A DNA stretch of 64,000 nucleotides from contig CAAGGL010000020.1 in NCBI GenBank assembly GCA_900769405.1, positions 10,813-74,812 on the forward strand, in the 5' to 3' direction. This document shows, piece by piece, positions 51,241 through 60,208 of this stretch. Both the position numbers and the translations under genes were made by a program. The stretch is from an uncultured Alistipes sp. (GTDB lineage: Bacteria > Bacteroidota > Bacteroidia > Bacteroidales > Rikenellaceae). The notes below the pieces were generated by a model, which had not been told where the DNA came from, did no database searches, and saw nothing but the letters and a program-made list of their open reading frames with translations. The number at the start of each line of letters is the position of its first letter. Positions within the stretch are counted from its first letter, which is position 1.

Positions 51241-52497
51241 ATGAAAAGTACATTCAGAATTTTATTCTATGCAAAGTGGGAGGCAAGCGACGAGGCAAAG
51301 ATGCTCCCAATCTATGTTCGTATTACAATCAACGGCACAAAGGCTCGTTTCAGCCTTAAAATCCGTGTGTCAGAGAAAATCTGGGACGCCAAGAGTGGTC
51401 GAGCCATCGGGCATAGCCACGAAGCCCTACAAGCCAATCGCTACCTCGATAGCGTCGTTACACGCATCAACACCATATATTATCGTCTGTGCGAGCAGAG
51501 CGAGGCTGTGACGGCTCAAATGGTGCGTGATGAGTTCCTCGGCGTGAAAGCACCAAGCAAGACGCTACTTTCGGTATTTGCCGAGTTCAATGATAGACAG
51601 GAGAATCTCATCGGCGTGGATATTACGCAATCGACATTTAACAAGTTCGACCTGACTTTTCGTCGCTTGGAAGAGTTCCTGCGAGTGAAACGCAATCGAC
51701 CAGATATTCCGGTATCATTGGTCGATAGGGATTTTGTGCTCGACTTTGAGGCCTATTTGAAGGTCGATTACCGCCTGCAAGCCAACTCTGCCGAGAAACT
51801 GATGCGTATCTTCAAGCGTATTACAACGATGTGTTTCAAGAGTGGGCTGATGGCGAAAGACCCATTCTGCGATGTGCGATTAAAGAAGGTCAAGAAGGAT
51901 AGAGGCTACCTGACTCGCCACGAATTGGAGCTGATACTCAACTATAAACCAACGAAGAAGCGATTGGAGAAGGCGCGCGATGTCTTTGTGTTTTGCTGTT
52001 TTACGGGCTTTGATTACTCGACTACTGCATCATTGACTGAACAAAACCTTGTTTTGGCGGACGACGGCTCTATGTGGATTGAAACGCACCGAGTTAAGAC
52101 CGGTGTCGCCTCAAAAGTAAAGCTGCTCGACATACCACTTTCAATACTGAAAAAGTACGAGCCGACCCGCATTAACGGCTATCTTCTTCCAGTATTGAGC
52201 AACGCTAAGTACAACCTCTACCTCAAAGAGATAGCCGCCACATTGGGCATCCAGAAACGAGTAACCTCGCACCTCGCTCGCCACACATTTGCTACGACAG
52301 TAACTTACGCTAACGGAGTATCCATCGAATCCATCAGCAAGATGCTTGGCCACACCAAACTTGCCACCACCCAAATCTACGCCCGCATCGTAGATCAAAC
52401 AGTGAGCCGAGAGATGGACAAGTTGTCAGCGGCATTAAGCGGCACGAGCTTTAGCCTCAATGGCGGGGAATCCTCAACACTAGATACTGCCAATTAA
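51241..52497 (+). CDS. Tyrosine recombinase/integrase (Bacteroidales type)
   Basis: A 418-residue site-specific recombinase that would insert or excise the element at tRNA-Gly. It has an N-terminal arm-binding region, a SAM-like core-binding domain (about 105-205) and the catalytic domain (about 220-395). Catalytic residues seen: K286, H344 and R347 (SHLARHTF), H371 (LGHTKLATTQIY) and nucleophile Y380. The first catalytic Arg is missing: the segment reads CFTGFDYSTTASL with D258 in its place, as in some Bacteroides integrases such as IntDOT, which has Ser. No excisionase gene is seen. Confidence 0.92.
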   Translation: MKSTFRILFYAKWEASDEAKMLPIYVRITINGTKARFSLKIRVSEKIWDAKSGRAIGHSHEALQANRYLDSVVTRINTIYYRLCEQSEAVTAQMVRDEFLGVKAPSKTLLSVFAEFNDRQENLIGVDITQSTFNKFDLTFRRLEEFLRVKRNRPDIPVSLVDRDFVLDFEAYLKVDYRLQANSAEKLMRIFKRITTMCFKSGLMAKDPFCDVRLKKVKKDRGYLTRHELELILNYKPTKKRLEKARDVFVFCCFTGFDYSTTASLTEQNLVLADDGSMWIETHRVKTGVASKVKLLDIPLSILKKYEPTRINGYLLPVLSNAKYNLYLKEIAATLGIQKRVTSHLARHTFATTVTYANGVSIESISKMLGHTKLATTQIYARIVDQTVSREMDKLSAALSGTSFSLNGGESSTLDTAN

Positions 52498-52505
52498 CAG
52501 AAATG

Positions 52506-52545
52506 ACAAGGTGCCCGGCGATTGCTAAGCACCTTGTGTTTTTAA
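52506..52545 (+). terminator. Terminator of the integrase gene
   Basis: A 9-bp perfect stem ACAAGGTGC / GCACCTTGT (52506-52514 with 52529-52537) then GTTTTTAA. The rest of the gap to 52636 shows nothing. Confidence 0.8.
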
Positions 52546-52636
52546 CCTACATAGCTACACTGTCGGACCTTTTATCCGAGTGCATTTGAATTTTTCTAAT
52601 TGCTTCGGACAAATGGGTCGCTACTATTCTATTTTC

Positions 52637-53080
52637 TTATAGATAGTGCTTTATCAGCGTAGTACGCAAAGTTGCTCTATTGGACTCATATTGCAAAAGG
52701 TCAAAGAGATCCTGGTCAATCTCTGCGTAACGAATCAATTTGCGTGTTGTGCCAGGCGCATATGGATTTCCCTGCAGATGCATTGCGATCGCTTCATCGC
52801 CGCCTTCATACGGCACCAATCTCCAAAATGGCTCATTGTTCAAATGCCAAAAAGGAGTCCCAACTCTCAGCTGGAACACATCAGACTGTCCAACATACCT
52901 TAACCAATTATGCTGAAATTGTTGTTCCAAACGCTCTGAGAGCTCAATCTGATTCGATGTTATTACACCATACTCCACCAGGTCAATAATACTTAACAGC
53001 ATAATTGCTTTATGCGGAGCCTTAATACCTTTTTGAGTGTTGGTGTGTAAAGCAGAAAAGTAGTCGATATATTTCCCCAT
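52637..53080 (-). CDS. HNH-endonuclease N-terminal-domain-like protein, without nuclease
   Basis: A 147-residue protein and last gene of the restriction operon. The pattern APHKAIMLLSIIDLVEYG followed by NWLRYVG and TPFWHLNNEPFWRL resembles the N-terminal region of restriction-associated HNH proteins, but the chain ends before any HNH motif. The start is the ATG at 53080 (MGKYIDYF), 1 bp after the hsdR stop. An ATG at 53101 would overlap hsdR. It may be a stand-alone DNA-reading or regulatory subunit, or a truncated nuclease. I cannot decide. Confidence 0.6.
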   Translation of the reverse strand: MGKYIDYFSALHTNTQKGIKAPHKAIMLLSIIDLVEYGVITSNQIELSERLEQQFQHNWLRYVGQSDVFQLRVGTPFWHLNNEPFWRLVPYEGGDEAIAMHLQGNPYAPGTTRKLIRYAEIDQDLFDLLQYESNRATLRTTLIKHYL

Positions 53081-53081
53081 A

Positions 53082-56000
53082 TTACTTAAACTCGTTTTCA
53101 CTCCACATTTCGCACTGCGTCATAATGGTTTCGAGGGCAGCCTCTTGTCCCTCGGGTGGATATTTGTACTTTTTGAGTAGTCGTTTCACGATGCGACGCA
53201 TACCAGCACGGGCACTCTCCTTCATCGTCCAGTCAATTGTCTTGTTGGTGCGTAATGCATCGGTCAGTTCGCGAGTGATGGCGATAAGTTGCTCGTTGGT
53301 ATAGAAATCCTGCACCGCCTCGGGCTTGGTTATAGCATCGTAGAATGCCAACTCTTCGGTCGAAAGGTTGAGCTTCTTGCTCTCTTCCTCGCCACTGACG
53401 ATGGCTCGTGCAGTCTTCAACAATTCTTCAATGACCTCCTCGTTTGTGAGCATACCTTTGAGGTAGTTACTCATCGCATTTGCCAAAATCTCGGAGAATT
53501 TTTCAGCTCGTACGGTGTTAGTGCGCTGATAAACCTTTATCTGTTCAGCTATCAGCTTGCGTAGCAACTCCACAGCGAAGTTCTTCTGCTTCATCTGCGC
53601 TATCTCCTCCAAGAACTTCGGGTCGAAAATCGAGAACTCCTCTTTGATATCCGAGAAAAGATTTATTACACCTTCGCTCTTGATGCTCTGTTTGAGCAGT
53701 TCGTTGATTCGCTCGTTAATCTCGCGGAACGAAATCTTACCCTTCCCCTCAACACGAGTTAGCAGTGTGCGCACCGCCTCGAAGTATGCAGCCTCCAATC
53801 GCTCCTCTCGCTGCAAAAGACTCTGGCAGAGCGATAACGACTGACGGAGCAATAGTGCCTCTTTAATGTATAGTTTCTTTGTCTCCTCATGCTCTGGTGC
53901 TTGCAGGAAATCAACACCGCCAACAATTGCCGCAGCTCGTGCCATATCCGACTCTCCGTAGAATGCCGAGTAGTCGAAGCCATGCAGCAGGTCGCGGCAC
54001 ACCTCCAACTTTTTCTGAAATTCGGGATATGCGGTCTTCGAAATGTCGGTATCGCCATAGTTCTTGCGGTCACGAATGGTGTAGTCATTCATAGCCTGCT
54101 TCAAAGCGGAAGCAATGCCCACATAATCAACCACAAGACCGCCCTGTTTGTCGCCAAACACACGGTTTACACGGGCAATGGCCTGCATCAGGTTGTGCCC
54201 CGCCATTGGCTTATAGACATACATCGTCGAGAGCGACGGCACATCAAATCCCGTTAGCCACATATCCACCACAATCACCACTTTCAGCGGACTGTCGTTA
54301 TCCTTAAATCGTTTTTCGAGCTCCTTTTTGTGGGCATCGTTGCCGATTATCTCACGCCACTCCTCGGGGTCTTTGTTGCCCGAAGTCATCACCACCGCCA
54401 ACTTTTCGCTCCACGCAGGGCGCAACTCTAATATGCGGTGGTAAATTTTCATCGCTATCGGGCGCGAGTAGGCGACAATCATCGCCTTGCCCGTCTGCTC
54501 ATATTGGCGGTAGTTTTCGTAGTGGTCGAGAATGTCGCCAACAAGTGAATCTATTGTTTCGTCTGCGCCAAGTATCGAGTCAAGACGACCTAACTCTCGC
54601 TTGCTCTTCTCGATTGCGTACTCCTCCGCCTCGTCGGCCATCGCCTCGTACTCATCATCTATGCGGCGGAGTGTCGCCTCGTCGAGGTGCAGATTTATCA
54701 CTCGGCTCTCGTAGAATACAGGTCGTGTAGCACCATCAGCCACCGCCTGCGTCATATCGTAAACATCTATGTAGTCGCCGAACACCTCTCTTGTCGAGCG
54801 GTCTTTCTGCGAAATGGGCGTACCCGTGAAGCCAATGTAGGTGGCATTTGGCAGCGAATTACGCACTCGGCGTGCTGCACCTACCTTCACTCTACCTTCG
54901 CTGTCTATTCTCTCGGTCAATCCGTATTGACTACGGTGTGCCTCGTCGGCAATTACTACGATATTTCGGCGTGTCGAGAGGGGCTCTTCGCTCTCCTCGA
55001 ACTTCTGCATCGTGGTAAAGAATATACCGTTAGCCTCTCGCCCCTGCAATAACTCTCCAAGGTGCTTTCTGCTCTCGGCTTGTATGGGCGTTTGGCGCAG
55101 GAAGTCGGCGCACTTGGCAAACTGACGGTACAACTGCCCATCGAGGTCGTTGCGGTCGGTGAGAATTACGATTGTGGGCGACGATACCGCCTCTTGCAAT
55201 CGTTTGGCGAAGAATACCATCGAGAGCGACTTGCCCGAGCCCTGCGTGTGCCAAAATACTCCGCCCTTTCCATCGGTCTGTGTCGCCTCGGCTACCGAGT
55301 TTACCGCCTTGCGCACCGCAAAGAACTGATGATAGCCGGCGAGTATCTTTGCACTCTGCTTTTCATCTTTCGAGAAGCAGATAAAACCTCGCAAAATCTC
55401 TATCAGGCGTGCCTTGTCGAACATTCCCGAGAACAACACATCGAAAGCGGCGTAGCGGTTTATCTCGCTTGCTCCGTCCACCGTTTTCCACTCCATAAAG
55501 CGGTCCTCGCCGGAGGTAATGGTGCCCACCTTCGAGGTCGCCATATCGCTCATCACGCAGAAGGCGTTATAGACAAAGAGCGACGGAATCTCTATCATAT
55601 AGTTGCGCAACTGGGCGTAGGCCTCCGACACATCGGTATTCTCGCGCGATGGCGATTTCAGCTCCACAACTACCAGCGGCAAACCATTTACAAATACCAC
55701 AATGTCCGCTCTGCGTACCGAACGCTCCTCTACGGTCCATTGGTTGGCAACGGTGAAGTTGTTGCGTAGGGGCACGTCGTAGTCTATGAGTTTTACTCGT
55801 GTTGCGCACTGCTCCTTACCGTCAAAATAGTTTACCTCGACACCATTTTGCAGATAGTCGTGGAACACCTCGTTGCGCTGCACAAGCGAGCCACTCTCGA
55901 TGGTGCGAATCTTGGCAATTGCCTCCTCCACCGCCTCGGCGGGCAGCGTTGGGTTTATGGCATAGAGCGACTGCTGCACAAGGTCGATGTGCAACGGCTC

Positions 56001-56105
56001 GGTGTATTCGCGCTCCACGCTTGGGCCATAGACATAGTCGTAACCCAGCGTATCACGCATCAACTCCAATATCGCATTCTCAAAATGTGCCTCGGTAAAG
56101 TGCAT
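53082..56105 (-). CDS. hsdR: Type I restriction enzyme R subunit
   Basis: The motor and nuclease subunit of a type I restriction system. The 1007-residue protein has an N-terminal PD-(D/E)xK nuclease (about 125-150, ADIVVF and VVVELKS), and a superfamily 2 ATPase with Walker A HTQGSGKSLSM (about residue 289) and DEAHRSQYG (about 385). The later helicase motifs TGFDVPSLSTMYVYKPM and QAIARVNR are present, as is a helical C-terminal part. All motifs look intact. GC and codon use resemble the host more than the AT-rich genes just upstream. Confidence 0.95.
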   Translation of the reverse strand: MHFTEAHFENAILELMRDTLGYDYVYGPSVEREYTEPLHIDLVQQSLYAINPTLPAEAVEEAIAKIRTIESGSLVQRNEVFHDYLQNGVEVNYFDGKEQCATRVKLIDYDVPLRNNFTVANQWTVEERSVRRADIVVFVNGLPLVVVELKSPSRENTDVSEAYAQLRNYMIEIPSLFVYNAFCVMSDMATSKVGTITSGEDRFMEWKTVDGASEINRYAAFDVLFSGMFDKARLIEILRGFICFSKDEKQSAKILAGYHQFFAVRKAVNSVAEATQTDGKGGVFWHTQGSGKSLSMVFFAKRLQEAVSSPTIVILTDRNDLDGQLYRQFAKCADFLRQTPIQAESRKHLGELLQGREANGIFFTTMQKFEESEEPLSTRRNIVVIADEAHRSQYGLTERIDSEGRVKVGAARRVRNSLPNATYIGFTGTPISQKDRSTREVFGDYIDVYDMTQAVADGATRPVFYESRVINLHLDEATLRRIDDEYEAMADEAEEYAIEKSKRELGRLDSILGADETIDSLVGDILDHYENYRQYEQTGKAMIVAYSRPIAMKIYHRILELRPAWSEKLAVVMTSGNKDPEEWREIIGNDAHKKELEKRFKDNDSPLKVVIVVDMWLTGFDVPSLSTMYVYKPMAGHNLMQAIARVNRVFGDKQGGLVVDYVGIASALKQAMNDYTIRDRKNYGDTDISKTAYPEFQKKLEVCRDLLHGFDYSAFYGESDMARAAAIVGGVDFLQAPEHEETKKLYIKEALLLRQSLSLCQSLLQREERLEAAYFEAVRTLLTRVEGKGKISFREINERINELLKQSIKSEGVINLFSDIKEEFSIFDPKFLEEIAQMKQKNFAVELLRKLIAEQIKVYQRTNTVRAEKFSEILANAMSNYLKGMLTNEEVIEELLKTARAIVSGEEESKKLNLSTEELAFYDAITKPEAVQDFYTNEQLIAITRELTDALRTNKTIDWTMKESARAGMRRIVKRLLKKYKYPPEGQEAALETIMTQCEMWSENEFK

Positions 56106-56107
56106 AA

Positions 56108-56629
56108 TTATAACGATGAAACAGTTGCTTGTATTTGCTTAATTGCAACAACTATATTATTAAAATTGTTTTTTATAGTTGATGGTGCGTCATAACTTTG
56201 TGTCACTTGAGTATTCGTATGAGCGGCAACACCTCGTTTCTTGGTAAAATTGTTTAATATAGAAACAAAGATTTCTTTCTTGTTAATTTGGTCTAAATCA
56301 TCTACAACTTTTTGCCAATTAACGACGCCTATTATATAGCAAAACAGAGGTTCGATGTTTGATCCAAAATGAAATCCCCAATTATTTTCAATGCGTTTTT
56401 TTGCAATATCTTGAATATCTACATTAGAAACCTTAGCCAATAGATACTCCAACAAAATATCATCCATTGCGACCTCAATCCATCCACAAAATTCAAGTAG
56501 AGCAAACTTCGATATTAAAATTTGCATTTTCAAATCCGAACTTTTGTTATACTGAGTATTAAGTTCGTTTAATGTTTGTTCTATTGTTGTATAATCAACC
56601 ACGGCTAAATACCTGTATTGCCTTTTCAA
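56108..56629 (-). CDS. HEPN-domain protein (RiboL-PSP-HEPN/MAE_28990-like)
   Basis: A 173-residue, AT-rich gene product. It is all-helical, with the HEPN RNase motif R-x4-H as R132 to H137 (KKRGVAAHTNT), the usual late position. HEPN proteins of this kind are often endoribonucleases or toxin partners. The start overlaps the end of the DUF262 gene by 35 bp, so the two are translationally coupled, and the stop is 2 bp before hsdR. An RNase effector paired with the DUF262 protein is inference. Confidence 0.65.
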   Translation of the reverse strand: MKRQYRYLAVVDYTTIEQTLNELNTQYNKSSDLKMQILISKFALLEFCGWIEVAMDDILLEYLLAKVSNVDIQDIAKKRIENNWGFHFGSNIEPLFCYIIGVVNWQKVVDDLDQINKKEIFVSILNNFTKKRGVAAHTNTQVTQSYDAPSTIKNNFNNIVVAIKQIQATVSSL

Positions 56630-57740
56630 TACGATTCTTCACTTTGCTTGTTCCTCCCAAATCTTCTTTCACCGAATCTTCAGCAAACTCAGGCTCGGCA
56701 GTCAAATCACGAAACATAGCCTCTAACTCATCCGAACTTTTGGTTTCAAGAATGCTAATACTCTTTGCAACTCCCACAAGCAAAGCATCTGTTAAGTTCT
56801 TTGATTTTGATATATACCCTATGCTGGATATATACGGATTTATTAGTCGCAGAGTCCTTTCAAAGAGTTCTGCATAAATGCCAATTTCTTTTTCAGGAAG
56901 GTATCTATTATCACCCATAAACTTATTTAAGAAACCAGCCAAGCGACCTTTGTACTCATTATAAGCAGAGTAAAACGCAAAAAAGCGCAAAATACGTTCT
57001 TCGTTAGCGAAGCGTCCAGACAACACCTGCTTTTCTGTTTTACCACTATATTCTAACCACTCTTGCGAAACTGCCAATTGTTTTAATAAATCATTGAAAG
57101 GACCACTATAAATACAGTTTCTAATTTCTTGATTATACAACTTATTACCTCCAGAATTTAGTCGATAGAAAATTTGGAATAAGTATTCCAAGTGTTCCTT
57201 CTTAGATAAATCACATCGAAGAACTGTTATTGGAATACTTAAATTTTCTAATGTTTCGTATAAAAATGGGGCATTGTTCTTTATATCTGCAACTGCCTTA
57301 TTAGCAATTCTTGGGTCTACATCTTCCACATCTGACAATTTCCAACTTGAACTTGGTTTTAAGAATTTAACGATAGTAGTTATGCGCTGTAAGCCATCAA
57401 TTACTATTCTTTTCTGCGTGTTAATATCCAAACAAATACACATACTTGGGATAGGCAATTGTTTCATTAAACTATCCACAAATAGCGTTTGGGCCCGAGG
57501 AGACCAAACCTCACCACGCTGAAAGTCTGGGTTAATATCTAATTGATCTTTCTCGTACATCCTATATATGTCTGCACAAGAGCGTTGCTCATTGAAAGCA
57601 ACAATATCAGGGGGCGGAATGACCGCATCTGCGACATCCTTATTCTCTTCCTTTGTTCTCTGCTGTTCTTCGACAATGCTGTCAATTATCTCTTCATTGT
57701 AAAAGCCCATATCCAACTGACCATCTTTTTGAACCACCAT
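56595..57740 (-). CDS. DUF262 (ParB-like) protein
   Basis: A 381-residue protein whose N-terminal half is a DUF262/ParB-like domain. It has DINPDFQRGEVWS (about residues 68-80), DGLQRIT (115-121) and FYRLNSGGNKLYNQEIRN (about 192-209). In GmrSD-type enzymes this domain binds NTPs and may work with an HNH domain (DUF1524). No HNH domain is present here. The C-terminal part is helical. It is AT-rich, lies inside the hsd operon and overlaps the HEPN gene. Its likely role is a modified-DNA or phage sensor, by inference. Confidence 0.8.
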   Translation of the reverse strand: MVVQKDGQLDMGFYNEEIIDSIVEEQQRTKEENKDVADAVIPPPDIVAFNEQRSCADIYRMYEKDQLDINPDFQRGEVWSPRAQTLFVDSLMKQLPIPSMCICLDINTQKRIVIDGLQRITTIVKFLKPSSSWKLSDVEDVDPRIANKAVADIKNNAPFLYETLENLSIPITVLRCDLSKKEHLEYLFQIFYRLNSGGNKLYNQEIRNCIYSGPFNDLLKQLAVSQEWLEYSGKTEKQVLSGRFANEERILRFFAFYSAYNEYKGRLAGFLNKFMGDNRYLPEKEIGIYAELFERTLRLINPYISSIGYISKSKNLTDALLVGVAKSISILETKSSDELEAMFRDLTAEPEFAEDSVKEDLGGTSKVKNRIEKAIQVFSRG

Positions 57741-57780
57741 AGTTATATCACATTTTTAATATTCACAAAGTTAATACATT

Positions 57781-57821
57781 TATTCAGTTTTTATCTCTCC
57801 ACTCATCAATTTTGGTAATAT
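57781..57821 (-). pseudogene. Relic of an hsdS 3' end
   Basis: Read on the minus strand, the 41 bp after the membrane-protein stop encode ILPKLMSGEIKTE and a stop. This matches the C-terminus of the intact HsdS, LLPKLMNGEIKM, nearly codon for codon. No upstream reading frame belongs to it. It shows that a second hsdS tail once lay here, and that something replaced or separated its body. Confidence 0.75.
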
Positions 57822-57822
57822 G

Positions 57823-58419
57823 TTACTTGTATATCACATATTGACATTCCAATAGATCTTCACTATCGCCCCTTGTGTCATCTTGTATGCGAATAACTCT
57901 AGTTGCAGCGTAATAGCCGTTTATGTTTTCCCAGATAACAACATCTCCAATTCTAGGCGTCCGAACTCTTGAACTAAAATCTGCGTTTATTGTTTTTATA
58001 TCACTTATATTAGTAACACCCTTCATTAGTCCAATTGCCTTAATATCACGCGCATCACTATAAGCATGGATGCTTGTATTACTAGCTTTACTCCATTTCG
58101 TAGTAAATTGATACACCCCATCACCTATTATATATGAGCCATTATTATTTGAATAATCAAAAATAAATGAACCTTTTGCGTATTTGGAAACATATTTTTT
58201 TGTCTTAACAGAACTGGTTATTGTTTTGAAATTGATACATGCTTTATTAGTTAGCAACCATACCACAACGCCTCCAACTATGGTTATAAATAATCCTGAC
58301 AAAATATCAGCACTAAAATTCCACCAATCAATATGATTTTCACGCAGTGGATTAACAACATTTACTGATTCTTGCATCAAAGAATCAACGCCCAATGTGA
58401 TGATTTTTAACGAATCCAT
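57823..58419 (-). CDS. Membrane-anchored protein in the hsd operon, unknown family
   Basis: A 198-residue, AT-rich gene product. A short N-terminal region is followed by one membrane segment (LSGLFITIVGGVVVWLL, about residues 41-57), a basic stretch and a soluble domain (about 75-198) with repeated Ile/Thr/Asp. I do not recognise the family. It starts 5 bp after the hsdS stop and its own stop directly abuts the hsdS relic. It may be a membrane-tethered accessory protein or an inserted passenger. Confidence 0.6.
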   Translation of the reverse strand: MDSLKIITLGVDSLMQESVNVVNPLRENHIDWWNFSADILSGLFITIVGGVVVWLLTNKACINFKTITSSVKTKKYVSKYAKGSFIFDYSNNNGSYIIGDGVYQFTTKWSKASNTSIHAYSDARDIKAIGLMKGVTNISDIKTINADFSSRVRTPRIGDVVIWENINGYYAATRVIRIQDDTRGDSEDLLECQYVIYK

Positions 58420-58424
58420 AGTTC

Positions 58425-59585
58425 TTACATTTTTATCTCTCCATTCATCAATTTTGGCAATAAGGTATCACGGAGGGTGGCGAGTGTAATGTTTTCTTTC
58501 GCCAATTTTATTTTATTGTTCAGTAATGCGTCTGCTATTTTAGAGAATTTTGCTATAACGGCAAATGGTGGTTGCACAACTACAAACTTATCAATATCAG
58601 CCTTACCTAAATGGCTTACTGTTGTGCCCGTTTTATAACTTTGCACAAACTCCAACTCGGGCTTTACAAGAAACATTACATAGTAATTACTTATACCATC
58701 TTGTTTGCCTACAAATTTACAACATCGCTGATTCAATACTCCTTTTTTACCCATCCACAGGCAAGGCACAAACTCGGCATCCATACCTGCGACAACATCA
58801 CCCGCATTCACATATTCAGTATTTGGTAGAATCTCTTGGGTGTAGTATTGTGGTGAAAAAGTTTTTAGGTCACGAATCCTGATTAACGAATTGCCCTCTT
58901 TTCTCTCGTTAAACAACGACGATTTATAAGGAGCACCATATATAACCTTTATATCTTTGTAAATATCTCCCACACTCCAACCTTCGGGGATTTGACCGAG
59001 TTCGGAATCAACCATTTTGCCACCTGATGATTTGTAGGGTTTACCGTCCTCATTTGGGAAGTCAAAATCTACAAACCATTGTTTATAGAGTGCTTGGGCT
59101 TGGAGTTCGAGGTTGGTGTTTATGCGGCGATTGTTTTCGATTTTATCATCTATCGCACCCAATATCCCCGCAATCCTCCTCTGCTCCTCCAACGACGGCA
59201 AGGAGATTTCAAAATTATTCAAAATGACCGCAGTGAGAAACTTTGTTGATGTACCTTGCGACATCAATTTGAATTGCAGTAAACACAATTTTAAGGCATA
59301 GAACAAAAACTTAATATCGCATTTATCATTATAAGTCTCGATAATATATGTTCGTTGGTATGCGTTAAACTTACCTTTGTAGTATTTTATTGAAAAGTTG
59401 CCTTCTGCATTATTTCCAGCAAGCAATATAGCCTCTTTGTCAAATGCATAGTTATCTATCGCCAATGTATTCGGAGAGCAAGTAAAAAATGGATATTTGC
59501 CATTTTCTACCGCTGCATTGGAGTTGAGTTTACCCGTTTGAAACTTGGCGATATCTCCCAATCTATATGTTTTCCACGAGGTCAT
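58425..59585 (-). CDS. hsdS: Type I restriction enzyme S subunit
   Basis: The DNA-recognition subunit. The 386-residue protein has two target-recognition domains (about 5-150 and 195-345), each followed by a conserved helical spacer (LPSLEEQRRIAGILGAIDDKI, about 150-170, and the C-terminal KIADALLNNKI). I start at MTSWKTYRLGDI (59585). The upstream in-frame codons overlap the preceding gene. AT-rich against hsdM and hsdR, as expected of the variable subunit. Confidence 0.93.
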   Translation of the reverse strand: MTSWKTYRLGDIAKFQTGKLNSNAAVENGKYPFFTCSPNTLAIDNYAFDKEAILLAGNNAEGNFSIKYYKGKFNAYQRTYIIETYNDKCDIKFLFYALKLCLLQFKLMSQGTSTKFLTAVILNNFEISLPSLEEQRRIAGILGAIDDKIENNRRINTNLELQAQALYKQWFVDFDFPNEDGKPYKSSGGKMVDSELGQIPEGWSVGDIYKDIKVIYGAPYKSSLFNERKEGNSLIRIRDLKTFSPQYYTQEILPNTEYVNAGDVVAGMDAEFVPCLWMGKKGVLNQRCCKFVGKQDGISNYYVMFLVKPELEFVQSYKTGTTVSHLGKADIDKFVVVQPPFAVIAKFSKIADALLNNKIKLAKENITLATLRDTLLPKLMNGEIKM

Positions 59586-59587
59586 AA

Positions 59588-60202
59588 TCAAAAAATAATT
59601 CCTAAAATACCTAATAAGATTGCCACTCCAATAGAGAGCCAAGTGGCAAATTGTTGCTTGGCAAAGCGAATCTCCTCATCGGTCTTAAAATCATTTTTTA
59701 CAAGTTCTTTGAGTTCTTCGCTAACGCAATAAGATGAATAGAGTAACCTACTTATAGATGATAGTTGTTTACTCCAATCGTTGTACATCCAATACTTTTC
59801 TTGCCTGTCTGCTCCATACCAGCCTTTGTATGGACCCTCTAAAACCAGCGTCTCCTCTCCATTAACTGCTATAACACCTATTTTTACCCATTCCGAGAAT
59901 GTTGCTCCGACAACTAATGGTTGAGAATAGGTTGTTCTTTCACAGATTAGGTGATTATTTTTTTCGAGTTTCTCTATAAGGTTAAGAAATGTATTCACAT
60001 ATCCTCGCCCATTATTTGAAAAATAATCCGAATATAGATCTTTTCGCAAAAAGACCAAGTTTTCATTGTTTATGCAAACAATGCCAACTCCTTGTTTCTC
60101 CAACAATTGACTATAATTAAGAGCTAATGCAATGCTTCCTCCTTGATTCTCACATTGCACTATTGCTTTGACTATTTTTTGTTCTTCCTTTGAGAATTTC
60201 AT
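59588..60202 (-). CDS. Tail-anchored membrane protein in the hsd operon, unknown family
   Basis: A 204-residue, AT-rich gene product that starts MKFSKEEQKIVKAIVQCE and ends with one hydrophobic segment (ATWLSIGVAILLGILGIIF). Such an end is typical of a tail-anchored protein with its body in the cytoplasm. The soluble part (1-180) resembles the winged helix-like starts of small regulators (EEQKIVKAI) followed by a beta-rich part, but I do not recognise the family. It lies 6 bp after hsdM and 2 bp before hsdS, so it is a firm member of the operon. Confidence 0.65.
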   Translation of the reverse strand: MKFSKEEQKIVKAIVQCENQGGSIALALNYSQLLEKQGVGIVCINNENLVFLRKDLYSDYFSNNGRGYVNTFLNLIEKLEKNNHLICERTTYSQPLVVGATFSEWVKIGVIAVNGEETLVLEGPYKGWYGADRQEKYWMYNDWSKQLSSISRLLYSSYCVSEELKELVKNDFKTDEEIRFAKQQFATWLSIGVAILLGILGIIF

Positions 60203-60208
60203 ATCCCC

